Source: Gemmatimonadota bacterium
Lineage (GTDB): Bacteria > Gemmatimonadota > Gemmatimonadetes > Longimicrobiales > RSA9
Assembly (NCBI GenBank): GCA_017881445.1
Contig: JADGQX010000004.1
Span: 1-55,396, forward strand
DNA: 55,396 bases
Reading direction: 5' to 3'
Positions 38,707-47,174 of the stretch are shown piece after piece (within the stretch, counting starts at the first letter, position 1; each line of letters begins with the position of its first letter). The position numbers and the translations under genes are program-made. The notes under the pieces were generated by a model. The model was not told where the DNA came from and did not search any database. It worked only from the letters and a program-made list of their open reading frames with translations.

Positions 38707-39863
38707 GCTTTCACCCCCACCCACAGGTCGGCGCGCGCCGGGATGCCCGGCATGCGGACGTGGTCGATGATGCCGTCGATGACCGCGGGCGTGACGTCGC
38801 GACCGCCCAGGCCCAGGACGTAGCCGTAAATGGCCGGCCGGTCCTCGGCGGGCAGATCGTAGAGCGCGCTCCTCAGCTCGGCGGCGAAGATGCCGCCCTG
38901 CCCGGGCGAGAAGTTGCGGTCGAGAACGGCCACGCGGTCGATGCCGGCCAGCGCCAGGCGCAGCGCGTCGGTCGGGAACGGCCGGAACATCTTGATCTTG
39001 ACCAGGCCGATCTTCTCGCCGTTCTCTCGGTGCTGGTCGATGACGTGGCGAGCCGTGGAGGTGATGGTCCCGGAAGTGACCAGCGCGATGTCGGCGTCCT
39101 CGGTCCGGTAGCTCTCCACCGCCCCGTAGCTGCGGCCGACCAGCGTCGCCCACTCCGTCTCCACCCCGTCGAAGCGAGCCACGGCGTCGTGCATGGCGTC
39201 CTGCAGGTGCCAGCGCATCTCCATGTAGTCGTCGGGGCGGACGAGTGCGCCGTAGCTATGGGGATCGTCCACGTCGAGCTTGTAGCGGGCGCGGCGCGGG
39301 GGCAGGAAGCGGTCCACCAGCTCCTGGTCCGGGATGTCCACGGGCTCGGCGGTGTGGGAGAGGAAGAAGGCGTCCAGCACCACCATGACGGGCAGGTCCA
39401 CCTGCTCCGCCAGGCGGAAGGCCATGATCGTGGTGTCGAGCACTTCCTGGTTGGTCTCGCAGTAGAGCTGGATCCAGCCCGTGTCGCGCTGCGCCAGCGA
39501 GTCCGTCTGGTCGGTCCAGATGTTCCAGCCGGGGCCGAGCGCGCGGTTGACGTCCGCCATGACGATGGGCAGCCGGCCCGAGCCGGCCCAGTGCAGCATC
39601 TCGTGCATGAGGGCGAGGCCCTGCGACGAGCTGGCCGTGAAGGCGCGGGCGCCGGTGGCGGAGGCACCCACACAGGCGGCCATGGCGGAGTGCTCGGACT
39701 CGACCTTGATGAAGCGCGCCTTCAGCTCGCCGCTGGCGCACATCTCGGACAGCTCCTCCACGATCTGCGTCTGGGGCGTGATGGGGTAGGCGGCGATGAC
39801 CTCGGCGCGCGCGAGCTTCACGCCCCAGGAGACGGCGTGATTGCCGACGATGACCTTCCTCAT
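38703..39863 (-). CDS. porA: 2-oxoacid:ferredoxin oxidoreductase alpha subunit
   Basis: The 386-residue protein contains the pyrimidine-binding domain (AYPITPQTQIVEELSEM, FIKVESEHSAMAACVGASAT, ASSSQGLALMHEML) and the C-terminal transketolase-like domain (VLDRNFSPGQGGIFAAELRS). This is the PorA/VorA pattern. It overlaps the flavoprotein gene and porB by four bases on each side (ATGA junctions), so the operon is translated as one tightly coupled unit in the order gamma, flavo-iron-sulfur, alpha, beta. Confidence 0.9.
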   Translation of the reverse strand: MRKVIVGNHAVSWGVKLARAEVIAAYPITPQTQIVEELSEMCASGELKARFIKVESEHSAMAACVGASATGARAFTASSSQGLALMHEMLHWAGSGRLPIVMADVNRALGPGWNIWTDQTDSLAQRDTGWIQLYCETNQEVLDTTIMAFRLAEQVDLPVMVVLDAFFLSHTAEPVDIPDQELVDRFLPPRRARYKLDVDDPHSYGALVRPDDYMEMRWHLQDAMHDAVARFDGVETEWATLVGRSYGAVESYRTEDADIALVTSGTITSTARHVIDQHRENGEKIGLVKIKMFRPFPTDALRLALAGIDRVAVLDRNFSPGQGGIFAAELRSALYDLPAEDRPAIYGYVLGLGGRDVTPAVIDGIIDHVRMPGIPARADLWVGVKA

Positions 39864-41623
39864 AGCCCCTCCCGGGTCATGCTGATCGCGCCGCGGGGGC
39901 ATTCGGCCGCACACACGCCGCACCCCTTGCAGAAGTTCATGTCGATGTCGAAGCGGCCGCCGTCGTGCGAATGGCTGATGGCCACATCGCCGCAGAAGAT
40001 CAGGCAGAGCTCGCACTCGTTGCAGACGCCGCAATTGAAGCAGCGACCGGCCTCCACGAGGGCGACGTCGTCGCCCAGACCGCCGTTCACTTCGGCGAAC
40101 GGGGCGCCCGCCGCGTCCAGTGCCGCATGGCGGTCGGCGTTGCGCGGACGGAGCTGGAAGTGCGCCGTGTTCACGTCCTCGAAGGGCACGACCTCGTTCA
40201 GGGGCGCGACCCGGAGCACCGGGTCCGCGTCACGCCAGCGGGCGACGCTGGGTGCGCCCGTCGGCCCCCAGCGCAGCGCGGAGGTGTCCGGCGTGGCCAC
40301 GCCCGCCCGGCGCCGGAGCGCGCGGTCGATGCCGATGGCCGCCCGCTTGCCCGCGCCCAGGGCCCGGGCCACCGTGCGCTCGTCCCCGGAGACGTCGCCG
40401 CCGGCGAAGACCAGCGGCGAGGCGGTCTCGCCCCACTCGTCGATGGCGACGGCCCCGCCCCGGACCACCTCTTCCGGCCAGGGCTCCAGCTCCGGATCCT
40501 CGCCCGTGGCCAGCAGCACGGTGTCCGCCTGCACGAAGAGCGACTCGCCTGTCGCCACAGGCCGGCGCCGCCCGTCGGGACCCGCATCCGCCAGCTTCAT
40601 CCTGGCGCAGGCGACGCCACTCAACAGGCCGTCCGCGGTCCGGAAGGCGGTGGGCGCGGCCAGGAAGACGAACTCGACCCCCTCGCGCCAGGCGTCCTCG
40701 ATCTCCTCGGCGATGGCGGGCATCTCGTCCCGGGTGCGGCGGTAGACCACGATGGGTCGGGCGCCCAGGCGCAACGCCGTACGGGCGCAGTCCATGGCCG
40801 TATTGCCGCCGCCGATGACGGCCACCCGCTCGCCCAGCGGCGGGCGCAGACCCGCATTGACCCGCCGCAGGAAGTCCAGCCCCTGCCAGACGCCGGGCAG
40901 CTCCTCGCCTTCCACGCCCAGCAGCCGGCCCAGGTAGGCGCCCGTGGCGAAGAAGATCACGGAATAGCGCGACCGGATCTCCGGCAGCGTAGCCTCCGTC
41001 ACCTGCACGCCCGTGTGGATGGTGACGCCGCTGGCCTCGATGCGCCGGATCTGGGCATCCAGCACGTCACGGGGCAGGCGGTACTCGGGAATGCCCTGGC
41101 GCAGCATGCCGCCGGCCCGGTCCTCGCGCTCCAGCACGTCCACGGGGTAGCCCATGGCCGCCAGGTGGTAGGCGCAGGCGAGCCCGGCGGGACCGGAGCC
41201 GACCACGGCGACCCGCTCCGTCCGCGTGGGCGCGGCCGGCGCCGGTGGCGCAGCGGCCAGCAGCCGGTCGCCCAGCATGCGCTCCACGGCGTGGATGGCG
41301 ACGGCGCCGTCGAAGTGGCCGCGGTTGCAGCCGCTCTCGCAGGGGTGGTTGCACACGCGCCCTGTCACGGCGGGCATGGGGTGCTCCAGGGCCAGCAGCT
41401 CCGCCGCCTCGTCGATCTTCCCCTCGCGCAGCAGCGCCATGTAGCCTTCCACGTCCACGCCTGCCGGGCAGCCCTGGTTGCAGGGGGCGACGCGGTCATG
41501 GTACACGGGTCGGATGTACTTCCAGGCCCCGGTCTTGTTGACCTCGGTCGTGGTGGCGCTCACGGCGATGGGGGGCGTGGCCGGCCGCCGCGGCGGCACC
41601 GACGTGCCGATCGGCTCAGACAT
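39860..41623 (-). CDS. GltD-like FAD oxidoreductase fused to the 2x[4Fe-4S] subunit of the 2-oxoacid oxidoreductase
   Basis: The 587-residue protein begins like the small subunit of glutamate synthase: an N-terminal Cys-rich iron-sulfur domain (CNQGCPAGVDVEGYM and VCNHPCESGCNRGHFDG), an FAD Rossmann motif (VAVVGSGPAGLACAYHLAAM) and an NAD(P)H Rossmann motif (VAVIGGGNTAMDCARTALRL). The last 90 residues are a ferredoxin module with CFNCGVCNECELCLIFC and CKGCGVCAAECP, which replaces the usual separate PorD. The fusion suggests electrons can pass between NAD(P)H and the 2-oxoacid reaction. It overlaps porG by 8 bases and porA by 4. Confidence 0.88.
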   Translation of the reverse strand: MSEPIGTSVPPRRPATPPIAVSATTTEVNKTGAWKYIRPVYHDRVAPCNQGCPAGVDVEGYMALLREGKIDEAAELLALEHPMPAVTGRVCNHPCESGCNRGHFDGAVAIHAVERMLGDRLLAAAPPAPAAPTRTERVAVVGSGPAGLACAYHLAAMGYPVDVLEREDRAGGMLRQGIPEYRLPRDVLDAQIRRIEASGVTIHTGVQVTEATLPEIRSRYSVIFFATGAYLGRLLGVEGEELPGVWQGLDFLRRVNAGLRPPLGERVAVIGGGNTAMDCARTALRLGARPIVVYRRTRDEMPAIAEEIEDAWREGVEFVFLAAPTAFRTADGLLSGVACARMKLADAGPDGRRRPVATGESLFVQADTVLLATGEDPELEPWPEEVVRGGAVAIDEWGETASPLVFAGGDVSGDERTVARALGAGKRAAIGIDRALRRRAGVATPDTSALRWGPTGAPSVARWRDADPVLRVAPLNEVVPFEDVNTAHFQLRPRNADRHAALDAAGAPFAEVNGGLGDDVALVEAGRCFNCGVCNECELCLIFCGDVAISHSHDGGRFDIDMNFCKGCGVCAAECPRGAISMTREGL

Positions 41624-42200
41624 GGCTCACCTCCTGCGCCGCGAGCCCGCCCACCTGCACCGCCGCCGCGGCTTCCCGCGCGGCCCGCACATTGGCCTCG
41701 GCGTGCTGCGGCACGTCCTCCTCGATGGCGGCGCAGACCGACTCCAGGCCGACCAGCCCCGAGCAGGCGGCGAACGCGCCCAGGATCGCCGTGTTCACGA
41801 TGGGCTGCGTGCGCGAGCCCAGGTGGTTGCGCGCCGCGATCTCGCCCGCCGCCACCGTGGCCACCCGGAACCGGCCGATCAGCGCCGGAAAGTCGCCGGG
41901 AAGGCCCTCGGAATTGATGAGGATGCTGCCGCCGGGCTTCAGTCCGGCCGTGATGTCCACCGCCGTGAGCAACGTGGGATCCAGCACGATGATGTCGTCC
42001 GGCTGCGTCACCTCGCAGCGCAGGCGGATCGGCACCTCGTCGATGCGCACGAAGGCCGCCACCGGCGCCCCGCGGCGCTCGACGCCGAAGGCGGGGAACG
42101 ACTGGACCCACCGGCCCTCGTGGAAGAGGGCGGCGGCCAGGAGCTTGGAGGCGATGACCGCCCCCTGCCCCCCGCGCCCGTGGATGCGGAGCTCACGCAT
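41616..42200 (-). CDS. porG: 2-oxoacid:ferredoxin oxidoreductase gamma subunit
   Basis: The 194-residue protein opens RELRIHGRGGQGAVIASKLL, the signature of the gamma domain, and continues with SFPAFGVERRGAPVAAFVRI. It is the first gene of the operon and overlaps the next by eight bases. The gamma domain shapes the CoA/alpha-beta interface. The promoter should lie in the 343 bases upstream. Confidence 0.92.
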   Translation of the reverse strand: MRELRIHGRGGQGAVIASKLLAAALFHEGRWVQSFPAFGVERRGAPVAAFVRIDEVPIRLRCEVTQPDDIIVLDPTLLTAVDITAGLKPGGSILINSEGLPGDFPALIGRFRVATVAAGEIAARNHLGSRTQPIVNTAILGAFAACSGLVGLESVCAAIEEDVPQHAEANVRAAREAAAAVQVGGLAAQEVSHV

Positions 42201-42543
42201 GGGAGACTCCCGGCTTCATTGACTCTGGAATGGGTTCGGCGGAGGAGGAACAGCGAGAGAAGCGTGGGCAAAGCGCTGCCGCCGCGGCCCGGGGCAGGCC
42301 GCGGCACGGTCGGGCGAGACCGATCGTGGCTCGCCCGTGACACCTTACGCGTGGAGCCACGTACTCTCCGCTTTCAGCGGGTCTTCGCCGGAATGCTTTG
42401 ATGCGCTCCGACCCGATCGTAAGTTACCATCGGGCCGAGACCGAGCAATTCGGAGAAAACCTTACATCGTGCGCCGGTTATGCCGCCTGGGGCCGCCCCA
42501 CCCCTGTCTCACGGCCACACCCCCGCCCCGGAGGAGTCGCATC
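42201..42543. other. Intergenic region between por operon and a small ORF
   Basis: No gene is evident in these 343 bases. They should hold the divergent promoters of porG and of the 73-aa gene. The clearest structure is an inverted repeat CCCGAT (42412-42417) / ATCGGG (42429-42434) around an AT-richer centre (CGTAAGTTACC), which could bind a regulator. I could not fix -10 and -35 boxes. Confidence 0.4.
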
Positions 42544-42765
42544 ATGGACCGGCGGAACTCGGAGCTGAAGCAGGAGATCCAGCAGCGGCGCAGCACCAGC
42601 GGGCTGGGCGTGGGCTGTGCCGAAGCGCAGGCCGATGGCGTCCCCTGCCCCGACCCGGCCCGCGACTGCGACCACTGCGAGCGCGCGGCGGCGGCGGTCA
42701 CGGGGCGCGTCGCGCGAGGAAGGCCGGCGCAACGGCCTTCCACGCGGAGCCGCGGAGTCCACTGA
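42544..42765 (+). CDS. Small cysteine-containing hypothetical protein
   Basis: The 73-residue protein begins MDRRNSELKQEIQQRRSTSG and has four cysteines in VGCAEAQADGVPC and RDCDHCERAA, a possible small metal site. The tail is Arg-rich. GGAGGAG lies seven bases before the ATG. I do not recognise a family. The low-complexity tail leaves some doubt about the true end. Confidence 0.45.
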   Translation: MDRRNSELKQEIQQRRSTSGLGVGCAEAQADGVPCPDPARDCDHCERAAAAVTGRVARGRPAQRPSTRSRGVH

Positions 42766-42807
42766 GAGCCGGCGCGCCTCGGGCACCCCGTTCCCGACGG
42801 GAAAGCC

Positions 42808-42960
42808 ATCTCACGCAGAGCCGCCGAGCCGCAGAGGAGTGCGGGGCGCCTCGGGTTTCCGGGCCAGCCCCGCCGTCGTTTCACCGTCGCTTTGCCAGAC
42901 CGGAATCGCTCGGAATCGCCGCGTGCCGGCTCTCTGCGGCTCTGCGGCTCTATGTGAGAT
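42808..42960. repeat. 153-bp MITE-like element with 29-bp imperfect terminal inverted repeats
   Basis: The left end (42808-42836) and right end (42932-42960) match in inverted orientation at 26 of 29 positions and start ATCTCAC. Each end carries a tandem AGAGCCGC-type repeat. The 95-bp centre has no gene. It lies between the 73-aa gene and the GH15 gene. Confidence 0.75.
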
Positions 42961-42985
42961 AAGTAGTTGACTTGTTGACGTTCGT

Positions 42986-45265
42986 TCAGGCGCCCTCGAT
43001 GTCTACCTTCCAGCCATTGTCCTCCAGCGCATCCCCGACCCGTCTGCGGAACTCCACGGAATGCACGCCGGCCAGCTCCTCGGCGGCGAGGCGCACGCCC
43101 CACATGCCCAGTCCCAGGGCGGAAGCATCGCGCTCGGCCGCATCGTCGCGGCCGTCGAAGGCGTAGCGCAGCGTGAACGGGATCGCGCCCTCGACGACCA
43201 GGGCGCGGCCGGCGGGCAGGCAGCCGAAAGGCGCGTCCGTGCGCCAGTGCCAGGCGGCGGCGGGTAGGTCGTCGCGGTAGCGTTCCTCCACGCAGCGGAG
43301 CCGCTCGAAGGGGCGGCCGGTCTCGCGGGCGATGAGCAGCTTCAGGAACTCGGCGTGGGCCCAGACCAGCGGCATGGCGCTGCCGGAGGGCCGCCCGGGC
43401 GAGAGCTCGCGCTGGGGGATGGGCGGCGCATCCCAGACCTGCTCCGGCAGCAGGCCGCCCGGTCCGGCGCAGCGGAGCATGCGCTCGAGGTAGGGCAGCG
43501 GGTCCTCCCCCTGCAGCAGGGCCAGGTGCCCGCGCTCGCCGCTGAGCAGCGGCCAGGCGCGGCCGACGCCGTTGCCGTCGAAGGGGCTGCCGTCCTCGTG
43601 CTCGCCGTAGCCGTCGTCGTTGTAGCGGTGGTAGAGCGGCCCGGAGGGCGTATCCACCAGCAGTACCTCGTCCACGACCTTGAGCGTGGCCAGGATGCGC
43701 GGGTCATTGGGGTGCCGCAGGCCGAGGCGGGGGAGGTACATGAACTCGAGCCCCACCAGCTCGCCGGCGCCCAGCATCTCGCCCGAGCGGTTGGCGATGG
43801 CGACGGGCGTGCTCGCGCCCATCCCGCCCGGCGGCTGGATGCGCACGTAATAGCCCGGAACGCCCACGCGCCGCGCCAGCGGCGTGTCCTCCACCCAGCA
43901 CCAGTCCTCGATGCGCTCGTTCCAGCAGTCGGCCAGGGCCAGGGCGTAGTCGCGGTCCTTCCCCTTGAGCCACTGCGCCGCCGCGCAGAGTGCCGCCACC
44001 TCCACGGCGAGGGTGAAGGGGTTGGCTCCGGCCGTCTCCTCCCAGCGGTCCTGGGGACTGAGCGGGCCGACCCGGGCGACGTACGTTGCGGCCTCGATCA
44101 CCATGCGCTCCAGCCCCTGCACGGGCGGCGGGGCGTCCTCGGCCAGGCGCGCCGCGAGCAGGATGGGGAAGGCGGTCTCGTCCAGCTGCACGCCTGCCCA
44201 GAAGGGCCGCCCGTCCGGGTAGAAGTTCTGGGTCCAGTGCCCGTCGGGGAGCTGGGTGGCGATGAGGTACTCGAGCACCCGCTCGGCGTCCGCGCACTGG
44301 CCCGCGGCCAGCAGGGCCAGCGCGGATTCGGAGCAGTCGCGGGTCCAGACCAGGTGGTAGCCGCCCAGCGAGTCGCTGGAGTTGCCCCAGGGCGTGCTGA
44401 GCGAGGCGACGATGGCGCCGGGGTAGGTGCGGTCCTCGTGCACTTTCAGCACGCAGGCGGAAAGCTGCGCCTCCGCGCCCAGGGCGGCCGTGGGCGCGGG
44501 GAGCCGCAGGGCGTCGCCCCAGTTCTTCCAGCCGTCCACGAAGCGGGTGCGGGCGTCGCCGGCGCCATCGGCCAGGCTGGAGGCGGCCAGCGTGAGGGCG
44601 CCCTCGGGCAGCGCCGCGAACCCGAGCGCCAGCACGCCGCTCTTGCCCGGCAGCTCGCCCATGAGCGCGACGTTGCCGTCGTCCGCGCTCTCGAAGGTCC
44701 AGGTCATGCGGCCGTGCTTGTCGAAGTCCTGCCAGCCGTCGGAGGCGCCCACGTAGCCGGCACTGCTCCGGGTGAAGCCGTCGCTTGCCCGCAGGCAGAG
44801 GCAGGCGGCGCCGTTGATCGCCGTCAGGTCCCGGTCCGCTCGGGCGCTGTTGTGCTCGCCCGTGCCGCCCAGGTGCGGCGCCAGCAGCGTGTAGACGGCG
44901 TAGTCGCCCTCCAGCTCCCAGGAGAGGAGCAGGACGTCGCGCAGCGGGTCGGGGCAGACCTCGAGCGTGAAGCGATAGTCGTCGCCCTCGTGGACCAGCC
45001 GGGCCAGCGGGATGTAGGGCGCGGGCGTCTCGATGCGGTAGCGCTGGGCCCGCTTCAGCTCGACCCAGGCGCCCTCCCGGGCCAGGATGAAGCCCAGGTC
45101 CCGGATCTGCGGTTGCCCCGTCTGCGGCCAGAAGACCTCGTTGAGGATGCCGTAGCCCACGGTCGCCCAGAGGCGACTCGAGCCCAGCGCGGTGCTGACC
45201 ACGTCCTTGGCGCTCGAGCTCCACGTCGGCGCCATCCCCGGCCCGCCGAAGGCGCGTCCCGGCAT
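42986..45265 (-). CDS. GH15 glucoamylase / glucodextranase-like protein
   Basis: The 759-residue protein lacks a signal peptide, so it is probably cytoplasmic. It has an N-terminal beta-sandwich (GYGILNEVFWPQTGQPQIRD, DLGFILAREGAWVELK) and an (alpha/alpha)6 barrel: SDSLGGYHLVWTRDCSESAL, then RWEETAGANPFTLAVEVAAL with the likely general-acid Glu and GGLLPEQVWD with the likely base Glu. It releases glucose from alpha-1,4/1,6-glucans such as glycogen or dextrins. ATG 45265 is used; ATG 45235 is possible. It is a single gene next to the MITE-like repeat. Confidence 0.92.
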   Translation of the reverse strand: MPGRAFGGPGMAPTWSSSAKDVVSTALGSSRLWATVGYGILNEVFWPQTGQPQIRDLGFILAREGAWVELKRAQRYRIETPAPYIPLARLVHEGDDYRFTLEVCPDPLRDVLLLSWELEGDYAVYTLLAPHLGGTGEHNSARADRDLTAINGAACLCLRASDGFTRSSAGYVGASDGWQDFDKHGRMTWTFESADDGNVALMGELPGKSGVLALGFAALPEGALTLAASSLADGAGDARTRFVDGWKNWGDALRLPAPTAALGAEAQLSACVLKVHEDRTYPGAIVASLSTPWGNSSDSLGGYHLVWTRDCSESALALLAAGQCADAERVLEYLIATQLPDGHWTQNFYPDGRPFWAGVQLDETAFPILLAARLAEDAPPPVQGLERMVIEAATYVARVGPLSPQDRWEETAGANPFTLAVEVAALCAAAQWLKGKDRDYALALADCWNERIEDWCWVEDTPLARRVGVPGYYVRIQPPGGMGASTPVAIANRSGEMLGAGELVGLEFMYLPRLGLRHPNDPRILATLKVVDEVLLVDTPSGPLYHRYNDDGYGEHEDGSPFDGNGVGRAWPLLSGERGHLALLQGEDPLPYLERMLRCAGPGGLLPEQVWDAPPIPQRELSPGRPSGSAMPLVWAHAEFLKLLIARETGRPFERLRCVEERYRDDLPAAAWHWRTDAPFGCLPAGRALVVEGAIPFTLRYAFDGRDDAAERDASALGLGMWGVRLAAEELAGVHSVEFRRRVGDALEDNGWKVDIEGA

Positions 45266-45309
45266 GCCTCAGCCCCCGTGGCTGAAGTCGGGATAGTCGG
45301 TCCCCCGGA

Positions 45310-45990
45310 TCACTTCCAGAGCCACATCATCAGCGTGGACGCGGTCGCCAGCGCCATGGACCCCACCGCGATCCCGCGATGCGTGGCAATGCTGACGTTG
45401 CCGCGCTGCGTGAAGCCGACGCCGGTGCGGAAGCGCTGGCGCCGGGGCGTGAGCAAGGCGGTCGCGGCGAAGCCGCCGTCCGCGGTCAACATGGCGATGG
45501 AATGAACCCAGCGGCGCGCGCGCCCGTTCGAGTCCTGCCGCGAATCCCACAGGTTCCAGACGCCCGTGACGGTGTTCAGGCCGAAGAGCCCGACCACACC
45601 GACGGCCAGCGCGTTGTGCGCCCCGCGCAGGCCGTCGCTCGTGGTGCTGCCGTTGGCCAGCTTCTGACCCACCACGTACTCCGCCGCGAACAGCGGCACC
45701 ATGGCGTAGCTGCCGATGCGGTGGATCGTGAGGCGCGTGTAGTACTGGTCGCTATGCTCCACGGCGCGGGGGCGCAGGGAAGGCGTGTCGGGACCCGGCG
45801 CCTGGAGCTGCGGCAGCGGCTGGAATCGCAGGATCACTCGCGGACCGGGCGCGGGGACGGTCGGCGCGGGCGCCGCCTGGACAGTCGCGCCCGGCGCCTG
45901 CCAGGTGGCCAGGGGCCGTTGCGGCTCGGGCGAAAGGGCGGCCGCAGCGACCTGCAGCGCCGCCGACACGGCGACGGTAAACGCAACCAT
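45310..45990 (-). CDS. Membrane protein with four helices, each near a histidine
   Basis: The 226-residue protein has a signal-like N-terminus (MVAFTVAVSAALQVAAAALS), a Pro/Ala-rich periplasmic stretch and then four hydrophobic helices from about residue 85. Histidines fall at matching ends: H90 (LTIHRIGSY), H125 (GAHNALAVG), H163 (WVHSIAML) and H204 (ATHRGIAVG). This spacing resembles four-helix heme-b proteins such as cytochrome b561-type modules, but I cannot assign a family. GGAGG lies seven bases before the ATG. The function is unknown; heme binding is a suggestion. Confidence 0.65.
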   Translation of the reverse strand: MVAFTVAVSAALQVAAAALSPEPQRPLATWQAPGATVQAAPAPTVPAPGPRVILRFQPLPQLQAPGPDTPSLRPRAVEHSDQYYTRLTIHRIGSYAMVPLFAAEYVVGQKLANGSTTSDGLRGAHNALAVGVVGLFGLNTVTGVWNLWDSRQDSNGRARRWVHSIAMLTADGGFAATALLTPRRQRFRTGVGFTQRGNVSIATHRGIAVGSMALATASTLMMWLWK

Positions 45991-46107
45991 TTCATTGCCT
46001 CCGGATGCGGGCATGGGGGACGCGCCGCCGGGCCCACGCAAGGCGCGCACCGGCGGAGAACATCGGCCAGCCACACCACCTGCCGCGGAGGCCGGGTCAC
46101 GGGAACG

Positions 46108-46147
46108 AAAAATGGCCCCGGGCCGGCGGGTGCCGGTCCGGGGCCAT
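46108..46147 (-). terminator. Rho-independent terminator of the LTxxQ lipoprotein gene
   Basis: A 15-bp stem (46112-46126 with 46133-46147, one G-T pair, six-base loop) is followed on the minus strand by TTTTT (46108-46112). It lies 33 bases past the lipoprotein stop. This is the best classical terminator in the window. Confidence 0.82.
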
Positions 46148-46180
46148 CGGGCGCGCCAGGCGGGGCGCGGCGCAGAAGCG

Positions 46181-46993
46181 CTAGGCGCCGCGGGCGCCCT
46201 GGCGCAGCGGCAGCCGGGCACCCATGCCGCCCGCGCCGGGCAGCCGCCGCTCGAAGCAGCCCGACGCCTTCTGGTCCGCCGTCAGCACGCCCTGCACGTC
46301 CGTGCTCAGCGTCTGACGGGCCGCCTTGAGCCGGTCCGCGGCGGGCTTCACGCCCTGCAGGATGGCCTTGACCTGGTCCTGGCTGGCGCCGCCCTTGCGC
46401 GCGTCGCGGGCCTGCTGCAACGCCTTTCGCACCGTTTCCAGGTCCGCCTGGTTGGCCTGCCGGAAGGCCGTGACCAGCGCCTTGATCTGTGTCTTCTGCG
46501 CATCGGTCAGCGGCGTGAGCTTGCTGCGGTCGCACGGCTTGGGCGCGTTCGTAGCCAGCCACGCCTTCTGGTCCGCGGTCAACACGCCCTCGATCTGCTG
46601 CTGGAGCTGCTGGCGCGCCGGCTGCATCCGATCGCGGATCGGCTTGCCCTGCTGCAGGATGGCCTTCAGCTGGTCTTTCGTGGCGCCGGCCTGGCGCGCG
46701 TCGCGAGCCTGCTTCAGCAGCGCGACCAGCGCCTGCCGGTCCGTCTTCGTGGACTCCTGGAAGCTCTTGACGTAGCCCTCGATCGCCTGCTTCTGCGTCG
46801 CCGTCAGGGCCAGGTTCGCCGGCAGCCGCCGTAGCAGTCCCGCGCCCGGACGACCGGCCGTGGACCCGGCCGCGCCGGCTACGCCCGCCGGGGTCAGCCC
46901 GGGCTGCGGCGTGGGTGTCGTCAGCCCCGTCGGCTCCTTGCCGCAGCCGGCGAGCATGCCGCCCGCCAGTATCAGAATCGCGATTCCGCGCAT
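46181..46993 (-). CDS. Spy/CpxP-like lipoprotein with a duplicated LTxxQ module
   Basis: The 270-residue product has a lipoprotein signal (MRGIAILILAGGMLAGCGKE, lipidated Cys19). It then holds two similar helical modules, each opening and closing with an LTxxQ motif: LTATQKQAIEGYV to LTADQKAWL, then LTDAQKTQIKALV to LTADQKASG. The shared cores LLKQARDARQAGATKDQLKA and ALQQARDARKGGASQDQVKA show an internal duplication. LTxxQ proteins such as Spy and CpxP are periplasmic chaperones or stress sensors. GGAG stands six bases before the ATG, and a strong terminator follows the gene. Confidence 0.75.
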   Translation of the reverse strand: MRGIAILILAGGMLAGCGKEPTGLTTPTPQPGLTPAGVAGAAGSTAGRPGAGLLRRLPANLALTATQKQAIEGYVKSFQESTKTDRQALVALLKQARDARQAGATKDQLKAILQQGKPIRDRMQPARQQLQQQIEGVLTADQKAWLATNAPKPCDRSKLTPLTDAQKTQIKALVTAFRQANQADLETVRKALQQARDARKGGASQDQVKAILQGVKPAADRLKAARQTLSTDVQGVLTADQKASGCFERRLPGAGGMGARLPLRQGARGA

Positions 46994-47078
46994 TGTGTGA
47001 TCTCCTGTGAGCGGTGTCCGGGAAGCATCCGCGCTTCCGGGGAGATGGACGCGGCGGGACCGGGGGATGTTAAGTGGC

Positions 47079-47174
47079 AAGGTGAAGGTGAAGGCGAAGG
47101 AGAAGGAAGGCGGAGGAGGAGGAGAAGGGAAGGGCGGCCGGGCGAAGTTCGCCCTCGCCCTAGCCCTCGCCCTG
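47079..47174. repeat. Facing hexamer arrays, purine-rich then pyrimidine-rich
   Basis: AAGGTG/AAGGCG/AAGGAG-type hexamers run from 47079 to 47108 and continue as a purine tract to about 47137. On the other side CTCGCC-type hexamers occupy 47148-47173. Between them is a perfect GGGCGAA-G-TTCGCCC dyad (47140-47154). The right array ends directly at the methyltransferase stop codon. Confidence 0.65.
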
